Shown here in pieces: positions 1 through 7,845 of a DNA stretch of 64,000 bases. How positions within the stretch are numbered: position 1 is the first letter of the stretch; each line of letters begins with the position of its first letter. Source of the DNA: Hungatella sp. (GTDB taxonomy: Bacteria > Bacillota > Clostridia > Lachnospirales > Lachnospiraceae); assembly GCA_022792815.1 (NCBI GenBank), contig JAAWBS010000063.1, positions 1 through 64,000 on the forward strand, in the 5' to 3' direction. The translations under genes and the position numbers were made by a program. Under the pieces are notes generated by a model. That model had not been told where the DNA came from and did not search any database. It was given only the letters and a program-made list of their open reading frames with translations.

Positions 1-175
1 GGAGTTCGTCAAGTGCCTTGCCCATGTTAAAAGCAAGCGGCTTGAACATTTCCGGGAAGTCTGCCCCGTCCATGACCTGTGCAGTATGCTCCGGGTTCAC
101 ATACAGGCTGCCCGCCCCGCCGACAACCAGAAGCCTTGTCTCTTTGCCGCTTACAAGGTCGCAAAGATGTTTCAG
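1..175 (-). pseudogene. Truncated NAD(P)-binding (NmrA/YwnB-like) reductase
   Basis: The minus strand reads LKHLCDLVSGKETRLLVVGG followed by AGSLYVNPEHTA, which is the middle of the NAD(P)H-binding atypical-SDR family; the right-hand part of the gene is what should come first. Upstream of the conserved segment (beyond about position 175) the frame stays open but turns into a lysine/asparagine-rich stretch that does not resemble the Rossmann N-terminus, and no start codon with a ribosome site is seen. The C-terminus lies off the window. I infer that the first 80 or so residues were lost, with the break next to the hxlR-type promoter. It may be a dead remnant; the homology call is from recalled family motifs. 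Confidence 0.5.
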
Positions 176-217
176 AGTTTTATTTCTCCTGTTTTCTTTT
201 TTGGTTTTGTTTGCGGC

Positions 218-246
218 TTGTTTTTTCTCGCCTGCAAGATTATAAT
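218..246 (+). promoter_or_regulatory. Promoter of the HxlR-type regulator gene
   Basis: TTGTTT (218-223) and TATAAT (241-246) are separated by 17 bp and read toward the regulator starting at 334. It sits directly at the junction where the truncated reductase loses homology. Confidence 0.5.
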
Positions 247-333
247 ATATCTGTAGGGCGAAAACGTAAAGTAAGCACTTTATTGTGCCGTAGTTACCTA
301 AAAGAAACTATTGTGAAGAAATGGGGGATTTTC

Positions 334-654
334 ATGGAAAAAAATCTACCTGCCTGCCCGGTAGAAACCACTTTAATGCTTATCAGTGACCGCTGGAAAG
401 TTCTTATTATCCGTGATTTATTAGACGGTACAAAACGATTTGGAGAACTAAAAAAATCTGTCGGAAATATATCTCAAAAGGTTTTAACTGCTAATCTGCG
501 CTCAATGGAAGATAGCGGGTTACTCACCCGGAAAGTATATCCAGAAGTACCGCCACGGGTAGAATATACTTTAACGAAAACGGGGTATAGCCTAAAACCT
601 ATTTTAGACGCTATGGTAGAGTGGGGAATGGAATATAAAAAGAAAAATAGTTAG
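334..654 (+). CDS. HxlR-family winged-helix regulator
   Basis: This 106-residue protein is a typical single-domain HxlR/MarR-like winged helix. The conserved start CPVETTLMLISDRWKVLIIR and the later wing residues with PRVEYTLT are visible. HxlR proteins bind DNA as dimers and often sense aldehydes, quinones or redox stress, frequently controlling a divergent reductase gene. Here the divergent neighbour is the truncated NAD(P)-binding gene, which fits that arrangement but is broken. The ATG at 334 is chosen because GGGGG lies 7-11 bases upstream and the protein then has normal family length; an in-frame extension to 79 has no supporting homology. The ligand is unknown. Confidence 0.85.
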   Translation: MEKNLPACPVETTLMLISDRWKVLIIRDLLDGTKRFGELKKSVGNISQKVLTANLRSMEDSGLLTRKVYPEVPPRVEYTLTKTGYSLKPILDAMVEWGMEYKKKNS

Positions 655-728
655 TATGTAGTGTGGAACTTTATCATTTATAATGATGGGAATGAGTGGG
701 ATCCTGTAATAGCCGGCATTGCGCCGTA

Positions 729-799
729 ATGTGCATAACGGAATAGCCTGTTATGCACATATATTTTTCGATTATCCACTTTCGCCATTTTGATAATCG
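729..799. repeat. Two consecutive inverted repeats in the gap after hxlR-type gene
   Basis: ATGTGCATAAC (729-739) pairs perfectly with GTTATGCACAT (750-760) around a 10-base loop and is followed by ATATTTTT, so it can act as the terminator of the plus-strand regulator gene. A second perfect pair, CGATTATC (769-776) and GATAATCG (792-799), follows at once. The rest of 655-903 shows no gene. Confidence 0.6.
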
Positions 800-903
800 C
801 TTCAATTTTACTATTTGATAGAAGTCACCCTACGCTGAGTACGACCTGGCTTTTGGAAAAATTTACTATATCCTTCTTGGGCCAAAAACAGACACACTCC
901 ACC

Positions 904-1368
904 TCAAAATTTAGAATTTTCGTAATTGTACGGAATGCTTGTTCCTACAATAACATCTTCAATCTTTTCTAAAATAAGCCAATCGTCCATATTCCCCTGA
1001 TGCTCAAACGCAAGGGGGGATATTTCCCTGACAGCCTCAAATTCCACCAAGCATAGACACTTTTTATGCCACCGCACTTTTTGCTTATCGGATAAGTTTA
1101 ATTTGCTCTGATTGTCCGCAAGAGTTTTTGTGATCTCTTCATCAGACAGTTTCACAAAATTCTGCACTTCTTTTACAACAGCGGTTGCCGTTACCTCCCC
1201 GCTTCCTTTTTCCATGAAATAAAGCTTCTCGCCCTCAAAAACCCTGCTGTGAGGAATTTTTCTTCCCGCTGCTCCGCGCACAATCATGGTCTTCGTTCCT
1301 GCTAAAATTTTATCTAATACTTTCTCGCCTTTTTTGCCTGCATTATCGCAATAAACTAAATGTACCAT
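904..1368 (-). CDS. ASCH/PUA-like domain protein
   Basis: The 154-residue product starts MVHLVYCDNAGKKGEKVLDK and contains the pattern KTMIVRGAAGRKIPHSRV followed by GEKLYFMEKGSGEVTATA, which resembles ASCH/PUA-fold small proteins that bind RNA or modified nucleotides. Catalytic function is not known for this type. It lies 3 bp downstream of the AraC-type gene on the same strand, so the two are almost certainly co-transcribed. The AT-rich composition matches its neighbours in the left 2.3 kb and differs from the GC-richer remainder, suggesting an acquired segment. The assignment to ASCH rests on overall pattern only. Confidence 0.55.
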   Translation of the reverse strand: MVHLVYCDNAGKKGEKVLDKILAGTKTMIVRGAAGRKIPHSRVFEGEKLYFMEKGSGEVTATAVVKEVQNFVKLSDEEITKTLADNQSKLNLSDKQKVRWHKKCLCLVEFEAVREISPLAFEHQGNMDDWLILEKIEDVIVGTSIPYNYENSKF

Positions 1369-1371
1369 TTT

Positions 1372-2235
1372 TTATTCCTCCTCTATGATTGGTATCCATA
1401 TTTGGCTTAAATAGTCGCTTTCATATACATTTCCATTGCTATACCATTCCACTTCCGGGCACTGTGCGTGCTGAAACGGATATTTCACAAGCCATTCTTC
1501 ATTAAGATATTGCCAGCCCTTCTGTATTGCCTGGGGAAGGGAACCTCTGCAGTCAAAAATTGCCCATGTGGCATTTGGAATATTGATTTCAGTAAACCCC
1601 TGCGGAGGTTCCTGATCAGATATAGCCATAATCGAATATTCCATTTCATTTAATTGTTCATCATAAGTGCCGAATACACCAAAGAGCCCTTTTGGGTCAG
1701 CAGTATCTATGGAAATTAGTTTTGCAAAAATACCGCTGCGTTGACATTCATTCCAAAATTCCGGTATTTCCCTGAAATGAAGATTATTTTCGCAGGACAC
1801 ACGGATGCTCTTGCCCACTAACCGAAAACTGTCTTTTTGTTCCAGTCTCCAGGAATAATCATGGCGTTCTAATATCTGCATTTTCGGAACAACCTTTAAA
1901 ACAGCGTTCCGATTCCGCGCTTCTCTTGGCGATACTCCGTGAAAAAGTTGAAATGCTTTTGCAAATGATGTAGGAGAATCATAGCCATATTTGTAGCTAA
2001 TATCAATGACCTTTAAATCAGTGCTTTTCAAATCATAGCCGGCTAGAGTTAATTTTCTTGAGCGAACATATTCAGCAAAGCTAATACCGTTCATGTATGA
2101 AAATACCTTTTGAAAAAAGCCAAAAGAACATTCTGCAATTTTTGAGATTTCTGCACTGTCAATCGATTCTTCTTCCCGCTGCAAATGATTTTCGACATAG
2201 TCGATAATTATTTGTAGTTTTTCATTCCACTCCAT
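1372..2235 (-). CDS. AraC-type regulator with GyrI-like effector domain
   Basis: The 287-residue protein has an N-terminal AraC/XylS DNA-binding domain (about residues 8-108: two helix-turn-helices, signature IDISYKYGYDSPTSFAKAFQ, then HGVSPREAR) and a C-terminal AraC effector-binding/GyrI-like domain (about 125-287), seen in RLVGKSIRVSC and ATWAIFDCRGSLPQAIQKGW. This Rob/BmrR-like order usually marks regulators responding to small hydrophobic compounds and drugs. It is the first gene of a two-gene unit with the ASCH-like protein. The start at 2235 is preceded by AAAGGAAG. Its target genes are not evident in the window. Confidence 0.85.
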   Translation of the reverse strand: MEWNEKLQIIIDYVENHLQREEESIDSAEISKIAECSFGFFQKVFSYMNGISFAEYVRSRKLTLAGYDLKSTDLKVIDISYKYGYDSPTSFAKAFQLFHGVSPREARNRNAVLKVVPKMQILERHDYSWRLEQKDSFRLVGKSIRVSCENNLHFREIPEFWNECQRSGIFAKLISIDTADPKGLFGVFGTYDEQLNEMEYSIMAISDQEPPQGFTEINIPNATWAIFDCRGSLPQAIQKGWQYLNEEWLVKYPFQHAQCPEVEWYSNGNVYESDYLSQIWIPIIEEE

Positions 2236-2475
2236 GTTGACTTCCTTTCGCTTTAACTCATATTATTTTAGCAAAATTCTTCCGGCACTTCCTCTTATTT
2301 TGGGTTCTGTATGGATAGTATGATACACTTAATGGGGTAAATAAACATATAGAAACTTGCAGACAGGGCAAATACTCGGTGGATGGCTCCCGACAAAAAC
2401 AGGCGCAGAGATTAAAACATATCGGTGAGCGATTAGACCAATGGATTAAATTTAATCATTTGCGCCAGTTTCCTC

Positions 2476-3153
2476 TTATAAAGTAATATGATGATTATCG
2501 GGACTGTCGAATATGAGCCGGAAGGCAGCCTGCCTGGACTGCTCTAAGTGGAAGGTTAGACTCTGGGATGCTTCCTCCCACTTCTTCTCCAGACATGCAT
2601 CAATGACAGCCAGATGCTCCTGGAGAGTATCTTTTAAGCGCTGGGGAGACAGATTTCCGGTCATAAACCGGAAGCGCTCATTGTGGGTTTGAATCAGTTC
2701 ATAATTCTGACAAAGGTATATATTCTGGCAGGCATTGACGATCATCTGGTGAAAAGCAGTGTCCAGACTGTAAAATACCTGATTATCCTTGAACCATTCA
2801 CTACTTTTATTTGTGAGAGAAAAGTCCTTATAAAATTTGTGAAGAGCTTCCTCATCAAGTGCACTTCCGTAGTTTTTTATAATATAAGGTTCGTACAGTT
2901 TGCGGATTTCAAAAATCATAGTGACATCTTTAATGGACAGAGGAGTCACAATGATCCCTTTTTTGGGCCGAATCTCTAAAAGTCCCTCCTGTTCCAGCCG
3001 TCCCAAAGCATCGCGGATAGGAGTTCTGCTGATCTTTAATTCTTCAACCAGTAATTCCTCGCTTAAAAAAGTCCCAGGAGCATATTCACAAGTAGCGATT
3101 TTCTGCTTAATGGTGATATATGCCTGGGTTTTTAAGTTGATCTTCTTCATCAT
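2476..3153 (-). CDS. FadR-subfamily GntR regulator (FCD domain)
   Basis: The 225-residue protein has an N-terminal winged helix (about 8-75; SEELLVEELKISRTPIRDAL and LEQEGLLEIRPKKG) and an all-helical FCD ligand domain (about 85-215) with the metal/ligand histidines in DTAFHQMIVNA and QEHLAVIDA. FCD-type GntR proteins normally repress operons for sugar acids or related carboxylates. The gene diverges from the zinc dehydrogenase operon, whose promoter carries a GTATAC operator-like core, so this is the probable local repressor. The first of two ATGs (3153, 3150) is used; AAGGGA lies upstream. Confidence 0.88.
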   Translation of the reverse strand: MMKKINLKTQAYITIKQKIATCEYAPGTFLSEELLVEELKISRTPIRDALGRLEQEGLLEIRPKKGIIVTPLSIKDVTMIFEIRKLYEPYIIKNYGSALDEEALHKFYKDFSLTNKSSEWFKDNQVFYSLDTAFHQMIVNACQNIYLCQNYELIQTHNERFRFMTGNLSPQRLKDTLQEHLAVIDACLEKKWEEASQSLTFHLEQSRQAAFRLIFDSPDNHHITL

Positions 3154-3199
3154 ATTAGAAAATCCCTTCTTTGTAAAATGCAGTCAAAGGTGCAAATCC

Positions 3200-3249
3200 C
3201 ACTAACGTGCTGATACCGTTACTTTCAGCCAAACGACGCAGAATGAAAT
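3200..3249. repeat. Partial copy (one arm) of a dispersed palindromic repeat
   Basis: The segment containing CTTTCAGCCAAACGACGCAG then AATGAA, with CCACT and GTGCTGA some 25 bases before it, closely matches 53294-53342, where the repeat has both arms. Only the left arm is recognisable here, in the leader of the FadR-type gene. Confidence 0.55.
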
Positions 3250-3313
3250 ATGGCTCTATTCTAGCATAGAAAAAACATAGTTTCAATGTAAAAAGCAAAG
3301 TCAAAAAGGGCAG

Positions 3314-3353
3314 TTGACATTTAGAATATATCGATATATACTTTAATGTATAC
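3314..3353 (+). promoter_or_regulatory. Dehydrogenase-operon promoter with FadR-type operator core
   Basis: TTGACA (3314-3319), a 17-bp spacer and TATACT (3337-3342) form a near-consensus sigma-70 promoter. GTATAC (3348-3353) falls on the predicted transcription start; GTATAC cores are typical of FadR-subfamily GntR operators such as those of UxuR/ExuR. A further palindrome, TATATCGATATA, lies in the spacer. Confidence 0.7.
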
Positions 3354-3389
3354 AACAATGTATTTAAAAGCACAATGGAGGGTAAAGCA

Positions 3390-4409
3390 ATGAAATGTAT
3401 GTACATTATGGAACCAGGGAAAGTAGAGTTTCGTAAGGGGGAGATGCCGGTTCGAAAGAAGGGCCAGGTGCTTTTGAAGCTTCTGTATGGCGGAATCTGC
3501 GGAAGTGATCTAGGTTCTTACAAGGGCACATTTGCTTACTTTGATTATCCCAGGATTCCGGGACATGAATTTTCCGCAGAAATTATAGAAGTGGATGAAG
3601 ACAATGAACAGGGGCTTAAGCCGGGAATGATTGTTACATGTAATCCTTACTTTAATTGCGGCCATTGCTATTCCTGTGATCATGGTCTGGTCAATGCCTG
3701 TATGGATAATCAGACCATGGGATGCCAGAGGGACGGGGCGTTTCAGGAGTATATTACAATGCCTGCCGAACGTGTATATGATGGAAAGGGTCTGGATCCG
3801 AAACTTTTGGCCGCTATAGAACCCTTCTGCATCAGCTATCATGGAGTGAGCAGGGCTGATGTAAAACAGGGCGAGAAGGTTCTGATCCTGGGAGCGGGCA
3901 CCATAGGCGTGCTGGCAGCCGTAGCTGCTGTTGCCAGAGGAGCGGAAGTTTACATATCTGACGTATCGGAGGGGAAACTTGAGATGGCCAGAGAATTCGG
4001 TGTACATGGTACGATTCTCAATGATACTCCGGAGCATTTTGAGGAGAAGGTAAAAACCATTACAGGCGGAAACGGATTTGATGTTACAATTGAGGCAGTG
4101 GGACTTCCGTCTACGTTCCAAAACTGCATAGATGGGGCCTGTTTTGGGGGCCGGGTGGTTCTTATCGGCGTGGGAAAGAAGAATCTGGATTTTAATTTTA
4201 CCATGATTCAGAAAAAAGAGCTTCACGTACTTGGCTCCAGAAATGCTTTAAAGAAAGATTTTCTGGAACTGATTGATCTTGTAAAAGAGGGGAGAGTGCC
4301 GCTTGAAAAAATAATCACCAATATGTATTCTTTTGATGAGGGAGACAAAGCTTTCTATGATTTTGCCCACAATCAGGGGATTATGCTGAAAGTGATGTTA
4401 AAATTCTAA
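3390..4409 (+). CDS. Zinc-dependent medium-chain polyol/sugar dehydrogenase
   Basis: This 339-residue protein is a COG1063-type zinc dehydrogenase. The catalytic zinc ligands appear as CGSD (Cys37) and GHE (His59-Glu60), the structural zinc site as Cys90, Cys93, Cys96 and Cys104, and the NAD(P) Rossmann motif as LGAGTIGVLAAVAA. Relatives oxidise polyols, galactitol phosphate, gluconate-type acids or threonine; the exact substrate is not readable. I place the start at 3390 rather than 3375 because GGAGGG (3377-3382) is then an ideal ribosome site. It is first in a plus-strand operon with the serine hydrolase and the PrpR-like regulator, divergent from the FadR-type repressor. Confidence 0.87.
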   Translation: MKCMYIMEPGKVEFRKGEMPVRKKGQVLLKLLYGGICGSDLGSYKGTFAYFDYPRIPGHEFSAEIIEVDEDNEQGLKPGMIVTCNPYFNCGHCYSCDHGLVNACMDNQTMGCQRDGAFQEYITMPAERVYDGKGLDPKLLAAIEPFCISYHGVSRADVKQGEKVLILGAGTIGVLAAVAAVARGAEVYISDVSEGKLEMAREFGVHGTILNDTPEHFEEKVKTITGGNGFDVTIEAVGLPSTFQNCIDGACFGGRVVLIGVGKKNLDFNFTMIQKKELHVLGSRNALKKDFLELIDLVKEGRVPLEKIITNMYSFDEGDKAFYDFAHNQGIMLKVMLKF

Positions 4410-4429
4410 ATAAATAGGAGGAAAGGATC

Positions 4430-5758
4430 ATGAAAGATGCAGTTGACAAATTTTTAGAGGAACTGAAAAACAGTGACCTTGATCTGCACAGTATGGCGCT
4501 TATTTATGATGGAGAAGTGGTGGACAAACGGTATTTTGAACCGTTCAGAGAGGACACGCTTCAGCGCATGTATTCTGTCAGCAAAAGTTTTGTTTCCATA
4601 GCCATAGGTTTTTTACAGGAGGAGGGAAAGCTGCGTCTCTCTGATCCGATCCTTTCGTTTTTCGAAGAGTATTCTCCTGAGATTGTCTGCCCTGAACTGG
4701 CACGTATGACCATTGAAGACATGTTAAGGATGGAGACCTGCCATGCAGGGACTACCTATAAGAGCAATCCAAGAGAACCTTGGGTTCCCAGCTTTTTTTC
4801 CAAGAAACCTCATCATGAGCCGGGGATGATTTTTATGTATGATACGTCATCTTCTGACACCTTGTGCGCTCTGGCAGAAAGATTGTCGGGAAAGGAGATA
4901 CTTACGTATTTAAGGGAAAAATGTCTTGATGAAATTGGCTTTTCCAGGGAAGCATATGTTATGAGGAATCGTTTTGATGAGGCCATGGGGGGAAGCGGTC
5001 TCATGACTACCACAGATGACCTGGTGAAGTTTGCCATACTGCTTATGAGTGGGGGGAAATTCCGCGGCCGACAGCTCCTTCCAAAAGGCTATATAAAGCA
5101 GGCCACCTCGTTTCAGACAGCTACCAGAATGAGGGATGGAGTCAGGGAAGAGCGACAGGGCTATGGCTATCAGTTCTGGCGCCTGACTCACAATGGCTTT
5201 GGATGCTATGGAAAAGGCGGGCAGTTCATCCTGTGCTATCCCGATAAAAAACTTGCCCTTGTGACTACGGCAGATACAACGGATTCCAGAGAGGGAAATC
5301 AGGTAATCTTTAACAGCCTTTACCGAAATATCTTCCCCGCTGTTACAGATGAAAAGAGGATATGCGGAGAGGAAAACGAAAGCTGTGCAGACAGGACAGG
5401 GATTTTCCTGCCAGGAGAAGGAAAAAGGTATGAGTGTCAGGGAGGAGCGTTCTGGGACTGGCTGGAGTTTAGGGAGGAAAAAGTGATATTTGGCAGAAAA
5501 GAAGAGAGATACGAATTGGCTGTAGGATGGGAAGAGGCAGTAAAAGGAAGGTTCCCGCTCTATGGCCATGAGTGTATGACAAAGGCAGTAGGGTTGGATC
5601 ATAAATCTATTTATCTTCAGACAAAGTTTTTGGGAGAATATATGGCCTCCTTTGAGATGCAGGCTTCTTTTCGGGATGACCGGCTGCTGTGTTACATGAA
5701 GAATACCCAGGATTTTGACTATGAGGAATTCAAGGGCTGGATTCAGGCCAGGAGGTGA
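4430..5758 (+). CDS. Serine hydrolase of the beta-lactamase/class C-like fold
   Basis: The 442-residue protein belongs to the beta-lactamase-related penicillin-binding/esterase family (PF00144). The SxxK nucleophile motif is SVSK (Ser49, Lys52), the tyrosine motif is YDTSSSD, and a glycine motif GKGGQF sits where KTG/HTG is expected. No signal peptide or transmembrane segment is seen, so it is probably a cytoplasmic esterase rather than an antibiotic-resistance enzyme; removal of acyl groups from imported sugars is one possible role. It follows the dehydrogenase by 20 bp with an AGGAGG site and is followed by the regulator after 4 bp. Confidence 0.82.
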   Translation: MKDAVDKFLEELKNSDLDLHSMALIYDGEVVDKRYFEPFREDTLQRMYSVSKSFVSIAIGFLQEEGKLRLSDPILSFFEEYSPEIVCPELARMTIEDMLRMETCHAGTTYKSNPREPWVPSFFSKKPHHEPGMIFMYDTSSSDTLCALAERLSGKEILTYLREKCLDEIGFSREAYVMRNRFDEAMGGSGLMTTTDDLVKFAILLMSGGKFRGRQLLPKGYIKQATSFQTATRMRDGVREERQGYGYQFWRLTHNGFGCYGKGGQFILCYPDKKLALVTTADTTDSREGNQVIFNSLYRNIFPAVTDEKRICGEENESCADRTGIFLPGEGKRYECQGGAFWDWLEFREEKVIFGRKEERYELAVGWEEAVKGRFPLYGHECMTKAVGLDHKSIYLQTKFLGEYMASFEMQASFRDDRLLCYMKNTQDFDYEEFKGWIQARR

Positions 5759-5762
5759 AAGG

Positions 5763-7673
5763 ATGTCAGGAATCGCTATTTTTCTTCCCAATGAAACTAT
5801 GAGACGGCAGGCAGAGGCCATATTGAAAAAGAAAAAGCACCATGTAATCGTCAACGAGGCCACCACCATCGACACAGTGGTGGAGGAAGCAAGAAAGGCG
5901 ATTGAATTGGGGGCCAATATTGTTGTGGCAAGAGGGCATCAGGCAGCGGATGTAAGGGAATATACAAGCATCACTACCATAGAAGTGGTCATGACGGCTC
6001 AGGAATTGGGGCTTTTGATTGTAAAGGCCAAGAAAATGCTGAATAAACCTATGCCTAAGATCGGGATTTTCTGTTGGAAGGGGATGCTCTGCGATACCAC
6101 GTATTTTGAGGAACTCTATGATGTGAAACTGGCCATTTACTGGATGGGCGTGGGAGAAGATTACTTTGAAAAGGTGGAGGCCGGTATTTTAGACGGAATT
6201 GATGTGGTGATCGGAGGGGAAAAATGTGTTCAGTATGCAACTCAGAAAAATTTTCCGGTTTTGTTTATGGGCACCACAGGAGAATCCATAGAATTTGCCA
6301 TTAACCAGGCAGAGACCATGTATGCCATGGTAGAAAAGGAGATGCACAATTATGCCCAGTTCAGTACAGTCCTGGACAGTTCCAACAATGGCATTATCAA
6401 AATCGGAGCTGACGGGCTGGTGCAGACCATGAACCGGGTGATGGAGGAGATCTTAAAGGTTTCGGGTGAGTCCGCAATCGGAAGGCATATCACAGAACTG
6501 TTTCCAACCATAGATAAAGAGGCAGTGGAACGGATTCTTGAGGGGGAGGAGGAGATTTATTCCACATTTGTCAGCAACGGCGCTAAAGTAGAGGTGGTCA
6601 CCATGGAGCCAATCATGGTGGAGCAGGTGATCTGGGGAGCAATCATCTCCTGCAGCCGCACCAGGAGGCTGAGCTGGTCTGAGGACAAGATGAAGGAAAA
6701 ACTTTTGTCCGGATTTGTGGCCTATGAGAACCTGAATAATCTGTTGTTAAAAAGACCGGGTCTTAAAGAAGTGATTGATCTGGCAAAAGTATATGCCCAG
6801 TCCAATACCCCCATCCTCATTGAAGGGTCTTCAGGGGATGAGCTGGAACAGCTTTGTCAGGGAATTCACAATTACAGTCTGAGAAAAAATGGTCCCTTTG
6901 TGATTGTCAACATGGAGACCATTCCTGTGGAACAGCAGATGCAGGCTTTGTTCGGCATTTCCGAAAACAGCTTTAGTCAGAAGAGGAAAAGTGCATTTGT
7001 GAAGGCCAGCGATGGAACCATTGTGATTCGGGAAATCAGCAGAATGAGTCTTCCTGCCCAGTATTGTCTTCTCAATGTGATTCGAAAAAGGTGGATTGGG
7101 CAGCAGGATGTGGAAAACGAAAGCATACAGCGTCTGAATTCACGAATCATAGCCCTTTCATCAAGGGGTTTAAAGGAATTGGTGCTTCAGGGGAAGTTTC
7201 GAAAAGATTTATATCATGTGTTAAAGGCTTTTTATATCGCCCTTCCCGGAGTGTCGGAACGGAGGGAGGAGCTTGCAATTCTGTTAGACCAATATTATCG
7301 TCACTATCTGGACAAATACTCCCGATACCATGTTCTTACACAGGAAGCCCGAGAGAGGATTTTGAATTTTCCCTGGGACAATAATGACATTCAATTGGAA
7401 TCCTTTTGTGAGAGAATGATCTTAACAGCCAAAAAAAGGAGAATCACGGAAGAGTATGTGGAACACCTGCTTGGGGAGGTATATGACCTGGCAGATGAAG
7501 AACCTCAGACAAGGGAAAACCACAGGGGCAAGGGGATTCTGGAGGAAAGAAGAATACATGATATAGAAACATGCCTGTTAAAATATAACGGAAACAGAAC
7601 TCTTGCGGCGGAAGAACTGAATATCAGCAAATCCACTCTTTGGAGATATATGAAAAAATATGACATAAAATAA
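5763..7673 (+). CDS. PrpR-like regulator with degenerate sigma-54 activator domain
   Basis: The 636-residue protein has a PrpR N-terminal sensor domain (about 1-185; ATTIDTVVEEARKAIELGAN), a PAS-like segment (about 195-300), an AAA+ enhancer-binding-like region (about 320-560) and a C-terminal Fis-type helix-turn-helix (NGNRTLAAEELNISKSTLW). The AAA+ part lacks the key motifs: Walker A is EGSSGDELEQL instead of GxxGxGKE, the GAFTGA loop is replaced by ENSFSQKRKSAF, and Walker B is DGTIVIREI. It therefore should not remodel sigma-54 polymerase and probably acts as an ordinary sigma-70 activator or repressor. The start at 5763 follows AGGAGGTGAAAGG. It sits just before the sugar importer it may control. 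Confidence 0.85.
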   Translation: MSGIAIFLPNETMRRQAEAILKKKKHHVIVNEATTIDTVVEEARKAIELGANIVVARGHQAADVREYTSITTIEVVMTAQELGLLIVKAKKMLNKPMPKIGIFCWKGMLCDTTYFEELYDVKLAIYWMGVGEDYFEKVEAGILDGIDVVIGGEKCVQYATQKNFPVLFMGTTGESIEFAINQAETMYAMVEKEMHNYAQFSTVLDSSNNGIIKIGADGLVQTMNRVMEEILKVSGESAIGRHITELFPTIDKEAVERILEGEEEIYSTFVSNGAKVEVVTMEPIMVEQVIWGAIISCSRTRRLSWSEDKMKEKLLSGFVAYENLNNLLLKRPGLKEVIDLAKVYAQSNTPILIEGSSGDELEQLCQGIHNYSLRKNGPFVIVNMETIPVEQQMQALFGISENSFSQKRKSAFVKASDGTIVIREISRMSLPAQYCLLNVIRKRWIGQQDVENESIQRLNSRIIALSSRGLKELVLQGKFRKDLYHVLKAFYIALPGVSERREELAILLDQYYRHYLDKYSRYHVLTQEARERILNFPWDNNDIQLESFCERMILTAKKRRITEEYVEHLLGEVYDLADEEPQTRENHRGKGILEERRIHDIETCLLKYNGNRTLAAEELNISKSTLWRYMKKYDIK

Positions 7674-7785
7674 AATTATTTGAAAAAAAATAACACAAAA
7701 AGTTTTCAAAAACAGAGAAATGGGAGAAATGATAAAAAATAGAGGTTATCTTATTTAATTTGTCAATTGAAAGGGCAAGAGAATT

Positions 7786-7801
7786 CTGACAAAATAGTCA
7801 G
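7786..7801. promoter_or_regulatory. Inverted repeat upstream of the importer operon
   Basis: CTGAC-AAAATA-GTCAG lies 45 bp before the first permease gene and is a candidate operator for the PrpR-like or FadR-type protein. No convincing sigma-54 -24/-12 element is present in 7674-7845. Confidence 0.3.
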
Positions 7802-7845
7802 CAGGAATAAGGGGTTGCATAACCGTTTTGTGAGGAGGGGAATTG

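Noticed and set aside
2357-2486. Short open frame ending QAQRLKHIGERLDQWIKFNH and about ten more residues
   Set aside because: It has no start codon with a ribosome site, overlaps the end of the FadR-type gene and matches no family I can name; a mobile-element remnant is possible but unsupported.
4430-5758. Beta-lactamase resistance gene
   Set aside because: The fold is related, but there is no signal peptide, the motifs are of the esterase/PBP-like branch and the context is sugar metabolism.
7674-7845. Sigma-54 -24/-12 promoter before the importer operon
   Set aside because: The PrpR-like regulator suggested one, but no GG-N10-GC element with the right context is present.
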